Shown here one piece after another: positions 1 through 5,605 of a DNA stretch of 7,140 nucleotides. The notes beneath the pieces are model-generated. The model made no database searches. It saw nothing but the letters and a program-made list of their open reading frames with translations, and was not told the origin of the DNA. Within the stretch, counting starts at the first letter, position 1. Each line of letters opens with the position of its first letter. The stretch comes from Anaerolineae bacterium (lineage in GTDB: Bacteria > Chloroflexota > Anaerolineae > UBA1429): positions 1-7,140 of the forward strand of contig SKRJ01000352.1 of the NCBI GenBank assembly GCA_007118555.1. The letters are read 5' to 3'. The position numbers and the translations under genes were made by a program.

Positions 1-123
1 ATTCTCGAAGACACCTGTGAAGAACACGGCCTCCGCGAGGTCAAAATGCTGGCAGGCCGCAAAACGTTCACCCACGGCTGTCCACAGTGTAAAGCCGACG
101 AGGCAGACGACCAAGAGTCCTAG
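1..123 (+). CDS. C-terminal end of a zinc-ribbon protein, possibly DNA topoisomerase I (partial)
   Basis: Frame 1 is open from the first base to a TAG at 121-123 and gives the last 40 residues of a protein cut by the left edge. The fragment has a Cys-x2-His pair at local residues 6 and 9 and a Cys-x2-Cys pair (CPQC) at 27 and 30. They are separated by a basic stretch (KMLAGRK) that could form a beta hairpin, and the end is acidic. Paired metal ligands across a short beta hairpin are the hallmark of a zinc ribbon. Such ribbons end many type IA topoisomerases, and the pattern reminds me of topA tails, but 40 residues cannot prove this. Other nucleic-acid-binding zinc-ribbon proteins are possible. 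The reading frame and stop are certain; the product name is a guess. Confidence 0.5.
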   Translation: MLEDTCEEHGLREVKMLAGRKTFTHGCPQCKADEADDQES

Positions 124-158
124 ATCGGCCGGAACATGCCGCTTCTGGGGCGCCCACC

Positions 159-167
159 TGGTACAAT
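159..167 (+). promoter_or_regulatory. Extended -10 promoter candidate for the LCAT-like hydrolase gene
   Basis: The sequence TGGTACAAT reads as an extended -10 element: TG at 159-160, one base, then TACAAT at 162-167 (5 of 6 matches to TATAAT). No good -35 box is seen 17-18 bp upstream, which is usual for extended -10 promoters. Initiation would fall near 174 and give a leader of about 45 nt that keeps the ribosome binding site at 207-212. A second TACAAT at 197-202 lies too close to the gene, since starting there would remove or truncate the ribosome binding site. Confidence 0.4.
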
Positions 168-206
168 GAGCTTGTCTCACTCTACCATTACGCCGCTACA
201 ATCGGC

Positions 207-212
207 AGGAGA
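207..212 (+). promoter_or_regulatory. Ribosome binding site of the LCAT-like hydrolase
   Basis: AGGAGA lies 6 nt before the ATG at 219, an ideal Shine-Dalgarno position, and it supports that codon as the start. Confidence 0.75.
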
Positions 213-218
213 ACGGGT

Positions 219-1538
219 ATGGCTGACCTAAGCAGTGCTTTTGCGCAATGGCTCTTGACCCAACTCGAGAATCTGCCCACGGGCCTGCTGCGTGACGGCG
301 GCGAGCTGCTCAGCGCCGATCGCCTGCTGGCCCATGTCTTTGAGGGCCGGGAATCGGCGCATGTGCGTGCGTTGCTGCAGATGCCCCAAGAGGGCACGGC
401 GCGCAGAAATACGATCCTGATCCCCGGCCTGCTGGGCTCACTCCTGGCAAGCACCCGCGGCCTGAGCGCCATGCTCTGGTTCAACCCTGCTATCCTCATG
501 GATGGGCATCTGAACCTGATGGACCTGGCAGCAGATGGCCGCTCGGACCGGTCGCCCGATGTGGACATCTCACCGGTGGGCATCGAAAAGATGACCTATC
601 TGGAGCTGATTCGCACGTTGGCGGCCCATACGCGGCTCTACCAGTTCCCCTATGACTGGCGCAGGCATATCGAGAGCAACGCAGATCTGCTGCATGAGAG
701 CGTCTGTCGGTGGAACCAGGCCGACCCCGAACGGCGCTATACCATTGTAGCCCACAGCATGGGCGGCCTGGTGGCTCGAACCTATTTTGCCCGTTATCCC
801 CATGAAGCAGAGCGCTGTATCGATCGCGTGATCATGATCGGGACGCCCTATAACGGCACGCCCTCCATCATGATGACCTTTACCGAGGAGCAGCATCCGG
901 GTCGTCTCGTGAACCGTTTGAACGAACAGAACGACATGCTGGGCTTTACCGCGAATCTCCCTTCCCTCTATCAGTTGTTGCCGCCGCCGCCGGAACTCTA
1001 TCGTCCCGAATGGGTTTACCCCTTTGATTGGGACATCTATGATGCTCCGGCCTGGGGGCTGCCCTGGATACGCCAGGACTATTTGAACGATGCGCGCGCC
1101 CTGCATCAGGTGCTGGACGCTACGGACCCCCAGATCGAGATGATTGGCATTGTCGGGTGCCATCAGCGGACCGTCGATCGCGTTTCGCTGAACCCGGATA
1201 ATCCCGAGGCTCCGTTGACCTTTTACTATGAGGAGAACGGCACCTCATCGGGGGATGACAAGGTGCCGATCTGGTCGGCGGGCGACAGCCGCCTGAGCAT
1301 CTACTATGTGGAAGAGACCCATGCTCGACTGGTGAGCCATGAGGAGGTCTTGCAGGCTGTGATCGATCTTGTCTATGCGCAGCGCGCCAATCTGCCGCGA
1401 GAGCTGCCCGAGCGACGCCAGACGCTCAAGGGCCTGGGCGCTGCGCCCCTCGTCCAACAAGTGACCGAACTGCGGGAGCGGATGGAGCAGGGCAGGATCA
1501 CACGCAAGGATATCGAGGCGTTCTTCTTTGATCGCTGA
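219..1538 (+). CDS. Lecithin:cholesterol acyltransferase-like alpha/beta hydrolase
   Basis: This 439-residue protein carries the signature set of the LCAT family of alpha/beta hydrolases, which are lipases, phospholipases or acyltransferases. An early PGLLGSLL loop (residues 69-76) matches the oxyanion-hole region. FPYDWRR (143-149) is a typical LCAT-family motif. The nucleophile elbow is AHSMGG (178-183) with Ser180 as catalytic serine. GDDKVP (345-350) would supply the acid (Asp346 or Asp347), and His368 in ETHARL fits the catalytic histidine, with His374 as alternative. I see no signal peptide or membrane segment; the N-terminus is a plain amphipathic stretch, so a cytoplasmic or loosely membrane-associated enzyme is likely. 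The last 40 residues look helical and charged and lie beyond the hydrolase core. The substrate cannot be read from the sequence. The family call is firm; lipase versus acyltransferase is open. It probably has its own promoter. Confidence 0.88.
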   Translation: MADLSSAFAQWLLTQLENLPTGLLRDGGELLSADRLLAHVFEGRESAHVRALLQMPQEGTARRNTILIPGLLGSLLASTRGLSAMLWFNPAILMDGHLNLMDLAADGRSDRSPDVDISPVGIEKMTYLELIRTLAAHTRLYQFPYDWRRHIESNADLLHESVCRWNQADPERRYTIVAHSMGGLVARTYFARYPHEAERCIDRVIMIGTPYNGTPSIMMTFTEEQHPGRLVNRLNEQNDMLGFTANLPSLYQLLPPPPELYRPEWVYPFDWDIYDAPAWGLPWIRQDYLNDARALHQVLDATDPQIEMIGIVGCHQRTVDRVSLNPDNPEAPLTFYYEENGTSSGDDKVPIWSAGDSRLSIYYVEETHARLVSHEEVLQAVIDLVYAQRANLPRELPERRQTLKGLGAAPLVQQVTELRERMEQGRITRKDIEAFFFDR

Positions 1539-1550
1539 ACCTGCGCTCTT

Positions 1551-1564
1551 TCAGCCCTGGCTGA
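1551..1564. promoter_or_regulatory. Interrupted palindrome between the hydrolase gene and bioY
   Basis: TCAGCC-CT-GGCTGA is a perfect 6-bp inverted repeat around a 2-bp centre, lying 13 nt past the hydrolase stop and about 100 nt before bioY. As RNA it could only form a 5-bp stem with a 4-nt loop, and no U-run follows directly, so it is a poor terminator. It may be a small operator or chance. It does not resemble the known biotin-repressor (BirA) operators. Confidence 0.2.
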
Positions 1565-1651
1565 TGAGGCGGCCCTATGGATGTCCCCGCATTTTTCTGG
1601 CCGAGTCTGTTCTGTTTCGAGTCGTTGCCGGTATTGAACACTTTTGCCATT

Positions 1652-1657
1652 AGGAGG
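1652..1657 (+). promoter_or_regulatory. Ribosome binding site deciding the bioY start
   Basis: A perfect AGGAGG lies 4 nt before the ATG at 1662. A TTG at 1644 is in frame and would add six residues, but translation from it would read through this site and it has no binding site of its own, so 1662 is preferred. Confidence 0.75.
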
Positions 1658-1661
1658 ACCC

Positions 1662-2207
1662 ATGCAGTCACACATTCTGTATCGTGAGAACACCTCGGTT
1701 CGCACCCGAGTGCTTGGCATCTTGCTCTTTGCCGTGGCGACGGCCATCAGCGCTCGCGTGAGTGCCCTGGTGCCCAACTCGCCCATTCCTCTCACCATGC
1801 AGGTGTTGGTGGTTGTGTTAAGCGGTCTGGTGTTGGGGCCCCGTGATGGCCTGTTGGCGCAGGCGGTCTATCTGCAGGCCATTCTCCTGGGCGCGCCTCT
1901 GACGGCTGCGGGCCTGGGTGGTCCCTTGGCGTTTGCCTCGCCCACCGCGGGCTATCTTGTGAGCTTTCCCCTGGCTGCCTTTGTGGCGGGCTGGCTGGGC
2001 CGGCAGACCCGGACGGGCGCCTGGCTCTGGCGCGCCCTGGGTGGCCTGGCTGCCTTGGCTGTGATCTATGGCTTTGGCACGGCGTGGCTGGCGGGCTATG
2101 TCGGCGGCCTGGGCAATGCCTGGGCGCTGGGCGCGGTGCCCTTTATCGGCGCCGACTTGATCAAGGTTCTGATCGTCACAGCCGCACTCTCGCTTCGCTC
2201 CCGCTAG
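1662..2207 (+). CDS. bioY: Biotin transporter substrate-binding subunit BioY (ECF S component)
   Basis: The 181-residue integral membrane protein fits BioY, the biotin-binding S component of energy-coupling-factor transporters, in length and sequence. After a short polar N-terminus it is mostly hydrophobic, with about six membrane segments. Family landmarks seen are PIPLTMQVLVVVLSGLVLGP near the first third, a glycine-rich loop (AAGLGGPLAF), PTAGYLVSFPLAAFVAGWL in the middle, and PFIGADLIKV near the end, close to the usual PF-x-GDLIK. No ATPase (BioM or EcfA) or transmembrane coupling subunit (BioN or EcfT) lies beside it. It must therefore use a shared ECF module encoded elsewhere or work alone, as has been reported for some solitary BioY proteins. 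The gene ends just before an intrinsic terminator, and its 3' neighbour converges. The 123-nt upstream gap shows no convincing promoter, so co-transcription with the hydrolase gene is possible. Confidence 0.92.
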   Translation: MQSHILYRENTSVRTRVLGILLFAVATAISARVSALVPNSPIPLTMQVLVVVLSGLVLGPRDGLLAQAVYLQAILLGAPLTAAGLGGPLAFASPTAGYLVSFPLAAFVAGWLGRQTRTGAWLWRALGGLAALAVIYGFGTAWLAGYVGGLGNAWALGAVPFIGADLIKVLIVTAALSLRSR

Positions 2208-2226
2208 TCCCGAAACGGCAAGACAG

Positions 2227-2262
2227 GCGCCCCTCGGTAGCCCTCTACCGGGGGGCGTTTTT
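2227..2262 (+). terminator. Strong Rho-independent terminator after bioY
   Basis: A 13-bp stem (2228-2240 pairing with 2245-2257, one G-U pair) closes a CCCT loop at 2241-2244 and is followed by TTTTT at 2258-2262, starting 20 nt after the bioY stop. On the opposite strand the same hairpin is not followed by a T-run, so it should stop rightward transcription mainly. Confidence 0.92.
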
Positions 2263-2499
2263 GCGCCTGCTTCCGGGCGAACGGCCCGGCTGAGCGTGGA
2301 ACACCTTGCGGGCCTGCGGATAGCGGGCCAGCACAGCCCGCATGAACCGGATCCCCGGGCGCCGCTTGCCGGCAAAGATCATCGAAAGATGCGCCGGCGA
2401 AAAACCCAACCTGCGCGCCATCCCCTGGGCGGTCATGTGCTCCTGTCGCATGATTCGCTTGAGAAGGCAGATCAGGGCGCTGATCTCTTCGTCTCGCAT
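2245..2499 (-). CDS. Small XRE-type helix-turn-helix DNA-binding protein
   Basis: This 84-residue protein has a Cro/C1-type helix-turn-helix at about residues 22-52: MTAQGMARRLGFSPAHLSMI followed by FAGKRRPG. The pattern of helix 2, a Gly-Phe-Ser turn, recognition helix, then the basic GKRRPG segment is typical of XRE-family regulators. Residues 68-84 form a basic Pro/Arg/Ser-rich tail (PGRSPGSRRKNAPR) that may be unstructured or touch DNA. No dimerisation, peptidase or ligand domain is present, so it is a minimal regulator. The ATG at 2499 is chosen because GAGGAG lies 6 nt upstream. The promoter upstream is near-consensus and carries a LexA-type palindrome, so the gene is probably DNA-damage-inducible, or it represses itself through that palindrome. 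Its TAG stop (2247-2245) falls inside the stem of bioY's terminator. Its target genes are unknown, and no toxin or kinase partner adjoins it. Confidence 0.8.
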   Translation of the reverse strand: MRDEEISALICLLKRIMRQEHMTAQGMARRLGFSPAHLSMIFAGKRRPGIRFMRAVLARYPQARKVFHAQPGRSPGSRRKNAPR

Positions 2500-2505
2500 C
2501 GTTGG

Positions 2506-2511
2506 CTCCTC
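2506..2511 (-). promoter_or_regulatory. Ribosome binding site of the HTH gene
   Basis: GAGGAG on the minus strand lies 6 nt before the ATG at 2499. It distinguishes this frame from the longer overlapping open frame that starts near 2605 and has no such site. Confidence 0.75.
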
Positions 2512-2593
2512 GTTCTTGGGCGGTAGGGTAAGGTGGGGACATCTGGCTCGCTAGCAGCATATGGGCTCTCGAACAGGACAAGCTACGCCTGAC

Positions 2594-2622
2594 ATTATAG
2601 AACATATGTTCTATAGCGCCAA
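2594..2622 (-). promoter_or_regulatory. Near-consensus sigma-70-type promoter of the HTH gene
   Basis: Read on the minus strand, TTGGCG (2622-2617, 4 of 6 to TTGACA) is followed by exactly 17 bp and then a perfect TATAAT (2599-2594). Initiation near 2587 would leave a leader of about 88 nt before the HTH start codon. The spacer holds the LexA-type palindrome, so a bound repressor would block RNA polymerase directly. Confidence 0.75.
2596..2615. promoter_or_regulatory. LexA/DinR-type SOS operator (perfect 20-bp palindrome)
   Basis: The 20 bases are a perfect inverted repeat, with TATA at each end and the core GAACATATGTTC at 2600-2611. The core matches the Gram-positive LexA (DinR, 'Cheo') box GAAC-N4-GTTC exactly. 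It occupies the spacer and part of the -10 element of the HTH promoter, the classic place for repression. The alternative is that it is the autoregulatory operator of the XRE protein itself. The exact match to the known LexA core makes LexA the better guess, but no lexA gene is in view. Confidence 0.7.
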
Positions 2623-2658
2623 GCGCATTTCGTCCCTCTGAGGGCCGTTGGGCTGCGA

Positions 2659-4623
2659 TCAGGGGGCGTCGGTGCGCCAGAACCAGGTCGCGGAGCGATC
2701 GGTATCGAGGGTGGTGGTCAGAGAGGAGGGCGACTCGCCCTGGTGCCAGCCTGTGGCCTGCAGGGTGACGGGGGCCACGTCCGCCTGCAGGGCCACGGGC
2801 ACGCCCTGTGTGCCCGCCTGCTTTTGGACGGTCAGCTCATAGCGGCACAATGTGCCCTGGCAGACAAAGAGATCCGAAGGCAATCGATAGGTCAGGGTCA
2901 GGGTATACGTCTCTCCTGGCGGCACCACCAGAAACGCTCCGAGGCTGGAGCGCCCTTGCTCTACGCCCACATCGATGTCGGCCAGGCCAAGCTGGCCGGC
3001 ACTATCTGACGCTGCGAGCAACTCGATCCCCCGGGGCGCCAACACGCGGACATAGTTCCAATAGCACTGCTGCGTCAGCGCTTCGTAAGACTCGAGCACC
3101 TGCGGCTCGTGCACGCAGGCGTCCAGGTCGGCTGTGGCGTGATTGCGGTAGGTGAGCTGCAGGGTGGCCGTCGGTGCAGCGCCTGCCAGGCTGAGGGAGT
3201 ATGCCAGGCTGCGCTCGATATTGCGATCCACCTTGTTATAGCCCAGATTCGAGTCCACCACCATCAAATAGTCGCCATCCCCCCGGTGAATCGCCCCCGA
3301 CCAGCCGGCGCGCGTCAGATCCGCACGGGCGTTGTCGCTCTGGAGCGCCCAGACCTGGATGTGGCGATGCTCTGCGCCCTGCGCCAGCGCCTCGATCAGG
3401 CTCAGCCAATCACGCAACGAGAACTGTTCCAAACGCGTTATGCCGGCCTGTACAAAGTCGCCGCCAAAGTCCTTGCGGTGCTGGAGCCATCCCCACAGAT
3501 TCTCGGTCCGTTCGGCCAACGAGGCGCCTTCCAGCGGCGTCTCCCAAAAGGTCTCGGCCATGGCCAGCAGGTTGTCGGCGGTGATGGTCACGCCGTATTG
3601 CTCGACATCCAGCGGCCCCATGGCCTCGAGCGCCAGATGGAACGCGTGTGTATCCAGGGCGATGACGCCATCGACGCGGACAGGGTGGTTGGCTTGATAG
3701 AGGGCCGCCAGCACCTGCGCCGAGGTAGGCCAATCGGGCGACCAGTTGGCATCGCGAAACACGAGGCCCGGAAACTGCATGTGAACGGCCAGAGGCTCGG
3801 GCGCCGGCGGCATGGCAAAGCCCTCGGTCTCGACATCATAGCTGCTCATGAAATCATAAGAGTGCAGTCGATAGCCCTGTAGCTGTACGGCGATCACGCT
3901 GCTGATAAAGCCACCGGTGGCCCGAAGCTCGTCGCTGTTCTGTACCACGACCAAAAAGAGGCGTTCCTGGCCGCCCCCCAGCAACTCGGGCGCGAGGAGC
4001 AAGCCGTCGACGGCCAGTGTTGGCAGGGGCGCCAGCGACGCCAAGCGGTCGAGCGGGCCGGCAAGGCCCTGGAGCGCCTCCGAGACACGTGCCGCCGGGG
4101 GGCGCAGGGCCAGCAAGCGTTGACGATCGGCGCCCAGCCGCGTCAGGGCGTGATCCAGCGGGTCGGTACGATACTCGAACGGCTCACCGGGGGCCATCGT
4201 AACCTGGCCGTACAGGTCCGCAGCGCTCTCCAACTCTAGCGCCGCCCACCAGGCTGTGGCCACCAGCCCCACCGCCAGCTCCAAGCCGTCGCACCCCATC
4301 ACCCCCAGACGATGCGCAGCAGGCCACAGGGTTTGGCGGGTGAGGAGGCAGGCAACGGGCTGCGTCAGGCCAGCCATGCCCTGGACGTGCCCCTCGAACT
4401 TGCCCAGCTCGGCGCGCAGTGCGCGGGCAGGCTCTGGCTGCACAACCCCCTCTGCGTTGCGGGTCTGCATCACCAGCCGGGCGGCCTGGGCGGCACCCCG
4501 GCCGTGGCTGTAGAGGCCATAGAGGCGATAGCCAACCAGGCCTCCCCAGAGGAGCATGCCCAAAAGTAGAACCCAGAGCAGGGTACGGGCCCAGCCTCGC
4601 CAGGATTGCGTCATGGATCGCAT
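2659..4623 (-). CDS. Membrane-anchored DUF4012 protein of a polysaccharide operon
   Basis: This 654-residue protein has a short cytoplasmic N-terminus, one strong membrane helix at about residues 13-34, and a large remainder that should lie outside the membrane. The DUF4012 domain spans roughly 215-480. Its landmarks are FLVVVQNSDELRATGGFISS (223-242), WSPDWPTSAQ (294-303) and VDGVIALD (317-324), followed by VVDSNLGYNKVDRNIERS (455-472) that leads into a beta-rich C-terminal part of about 170 residues. DUF4012 proteins have no established biochemical function; they often occur in polysaccharide or envelope gene sets. Here the gene starts 12 nt after the stop of a secreted glycosidase gene with no clear ribosome binding site, which suggests translational coupling. 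An in-frame ATG at 4614 is an alternative start. Cysteines at 503, 520, 588 and 593 are in the external part and could form disulfides. No terminator is seen downstream. The family assignment is confident; the role in glycan export or assembly is inferred from context. Confidence 0.85.
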   Translation of the reverse strand: MRSMTQSWRGWARTLLWVLLLGMLLWGGLVGYRLYGLYSHGRGAAQAARLVMQTRNAEGVVQPEPARALRAELGKFEGHVQGMAGLTQPVACLLTRQTLWPAAHRLGVMGCDGLELAVGLVATAWWAALELESAADLYGQVTMAPGEPFEYRTDPLDHALTRLGADRQRLLALRPPAARVSEALQGLAGPLDRLASLAPLPTLAVDGLLLAPELLGGGQERLFLVVVQNSDELRATGGFISSVIAVQLQGYRLHSYDFMSSYDVETEGFAMPPAPEPLAVHMQFPGLVFRDANWSPDWPTSAQVLAALYQANHPVRVDGVIALDTHAFHLALEAMGPLDVEQYGVTITADNLLAMAETFWETPLEGASLAERTENLWGWLQHRKDFGGDFVQAGITRLEQFSLRDWLSLIEALAQGAEHRHIQVWALQSDNARADLTRAGWSGAIHRGDGDYLMVVDSNLGYNKVDRNIERSLAYSLSLAGAAPTATLQLTYRNHATADLDACVHEPQVLESYEALTQQCYWNYVRVLAPRGIELLAASDSAGQLGLADIDVGVEQGRSSLGAFLVVPPGETYTLTLTYRLPSDLFVCQGTLCRYELTVQKQAGTQGVPVALQADVAPVTLQATGWHQGESPSSLTTTLDTDRSATWFWRTDAP

Positions 4624-4635
4624 GTGCGTTCGGCT

Positions 4636-5562
4636 CTAGCGGGCGTCAGGCGCCGCAGGCTCGGCGGCGCTGATGGACTGTAGCGCATCACGATAGGCTT
4701 GGCCATAGAATGTCAGTTGCTCGGCTTGATCATACAGGTCGCCATGGAACAGGCCCGATGTGTAGCTGGCAAACCAGGACCAGGACTGGACATAATCGGT
4801 CTCATGCAGCCATCGGACGGTTTCGTGGATATAGGCCGTGATGGCTTCGGGCGACTCGTAGCGGGTATCATGCCGCTCCTGCCCCATGAGTACGCCAAAC
4901 TCGCTCAGAATCAACGGTCTGTCGCCTTCGCCGATGTCGGACATCCACGCCCGGAATGCGATCAACCGATGGCGGAACAGGTCCTGATCGAGCTGACTGA
5001 CTTGGGGCTCCAGCACATAGTTGTGTACGTTCCAGGCATCCACCCGGGGGTAGACTCTGTGGTCGCGATGATAGGCCTCGCGAAAGGCCTCGGCCCACTG
5101 CCAGTCGGCGTTCGCAATTCCGGCGACCATCAGGCGGGCCGTCGGATCGTAGCGCCGAGCGATGCGTGCAAAGCGGTGGTAAAAGGCGGCATAGGCCGCA
5201 GGAGAGAGATTGTCCTGATAGGGGTCATTCGGTTCGTTGCCCACCATCCACCAACTCCCGGGGTACCTGCGCATGGCCTCTCTCAGTTGCTCTTTATCGT
5301 GGTGTGGCAAAGCCACCAGGATCCGATGATGCCGTGGATCGGCCGCGCCCACATGATGGTACGCATAATACCAGACCGTGCCCAGTTCATCCAACGCGGG
5401 CGAACTGAGGAGCCGTGGCGTGACGACGCCCGCCGGTGGGCCGGGGACAGAGGGCAGGGGATGGGCGCGGGCCAGCAGCGAGAGCGCGACCAGGCAGGTC
5501 AAAAGGACGGCCAGAGAACGGCCGCGCCTTGACGCTGCGGGGGTGGGCGAGGGACCAATCAC
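4636..5562 (-). CDS. Secreted clan GH-A-like glycoside hydrolase
   Basis: From a GTG at 5562 the protein has 308 residues. The open frame extends upstream to 5724, but that part overlaps the transferase gene in another frame and its composition is unlike a real protein. The GTG instead places a classic signal peptide at the N-terminus: SRRGRS, a hydrophobic core at about 17-30, and an Ala-Arg-Ala cleavage site near 31-33. No Shine-Dalgarno site is evident. The mature part resembles a TIM-barrel glycosidase of clan GH-A. WWMVGNEPND carries the likely acid/base Glu110, WNVHNY (His180) lies at a mid-barrel strand, and LILSEFG carries the likely nucleophile Glu221; the spacing of 111 residues is compatible. 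A late SWSWF adds aromatic residues expected in a sugar cleft. GH128, GH39 and GH5-like families are candidates; I cannot choose. In this operon it may trim or edit the exported polysaccharide, as the GH39 enzyme PslG does in the Psl pathway. Confidence 0.75.
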   Translation of the reverse strand: MIGPSPTPAASRRGRSLAVLLTCLVALSLLARAHPLPSVPGPPAGVVTPRLLSSPALDELGTVWYYAYHHVGAADPRHHRILVALPHHDKEQLREAMRRYPGSWWMVGNEPNDPYQDNLSPAAYAAFYHRFARIARRYDPTARLMVAGIANADWQWAEAFREAYHRDHRVYPRVDAWNVHNYVLEPQVSQLDQDLFRHRLIAFRAWMSDIGEGDRPLILSEFGVLMGQERHDTRYESPEAITAYIHETVRWLHETDYVQSWSWFASYTSGLFHGDLYDQAEQLTFYGQAYRDALQSISAAEPAAPDAR

Positions 5563-5605
5563 AACGCGATCTGTTTCGTTATGCCGTGAACATGGGCTGG
5601 AGCGA

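Noticed and set aside
172..202. TTGTCT to TACAAT as the promoter of the hydrolase gene
   Set aside because: The spacer is 19 bp, and initiation near 209 would fall in the ribosome binding site; the extended -10 at 159-167 fits better.
1569..1596. Possible terminator after the hydrolase gene (GCGG ... CCGC then ATTTTT)
   Set aside because: The stem is only 4 bp with a 14-nt loop, too weak to call.
2204..2605. A 133-codon minus-strand frame overlapping the HTH gene
   Set aside because: Its start lies within the promoter palindrome, upstream of the inferred transcript start, it lacks a ribosome binding site, and its translation is compositionally odd. The 84-codon frame has the HTH motif and a good binding site.
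2630..2646. CCCTC/GAGGG inverted repeat after the DUF4012 gene as a terminator
   Set aside because: The repeat leaves a 1- to 3-nt loop and has no T-run on the minus strand, so it cannot be supported as a terminator.
3109..3882. A 257-codon open frame on the + strand
   Set aside because: Antisense to the DUF4012 core, with no ribosome binding site or recognisable motif; a shadow of GC-rich coding.
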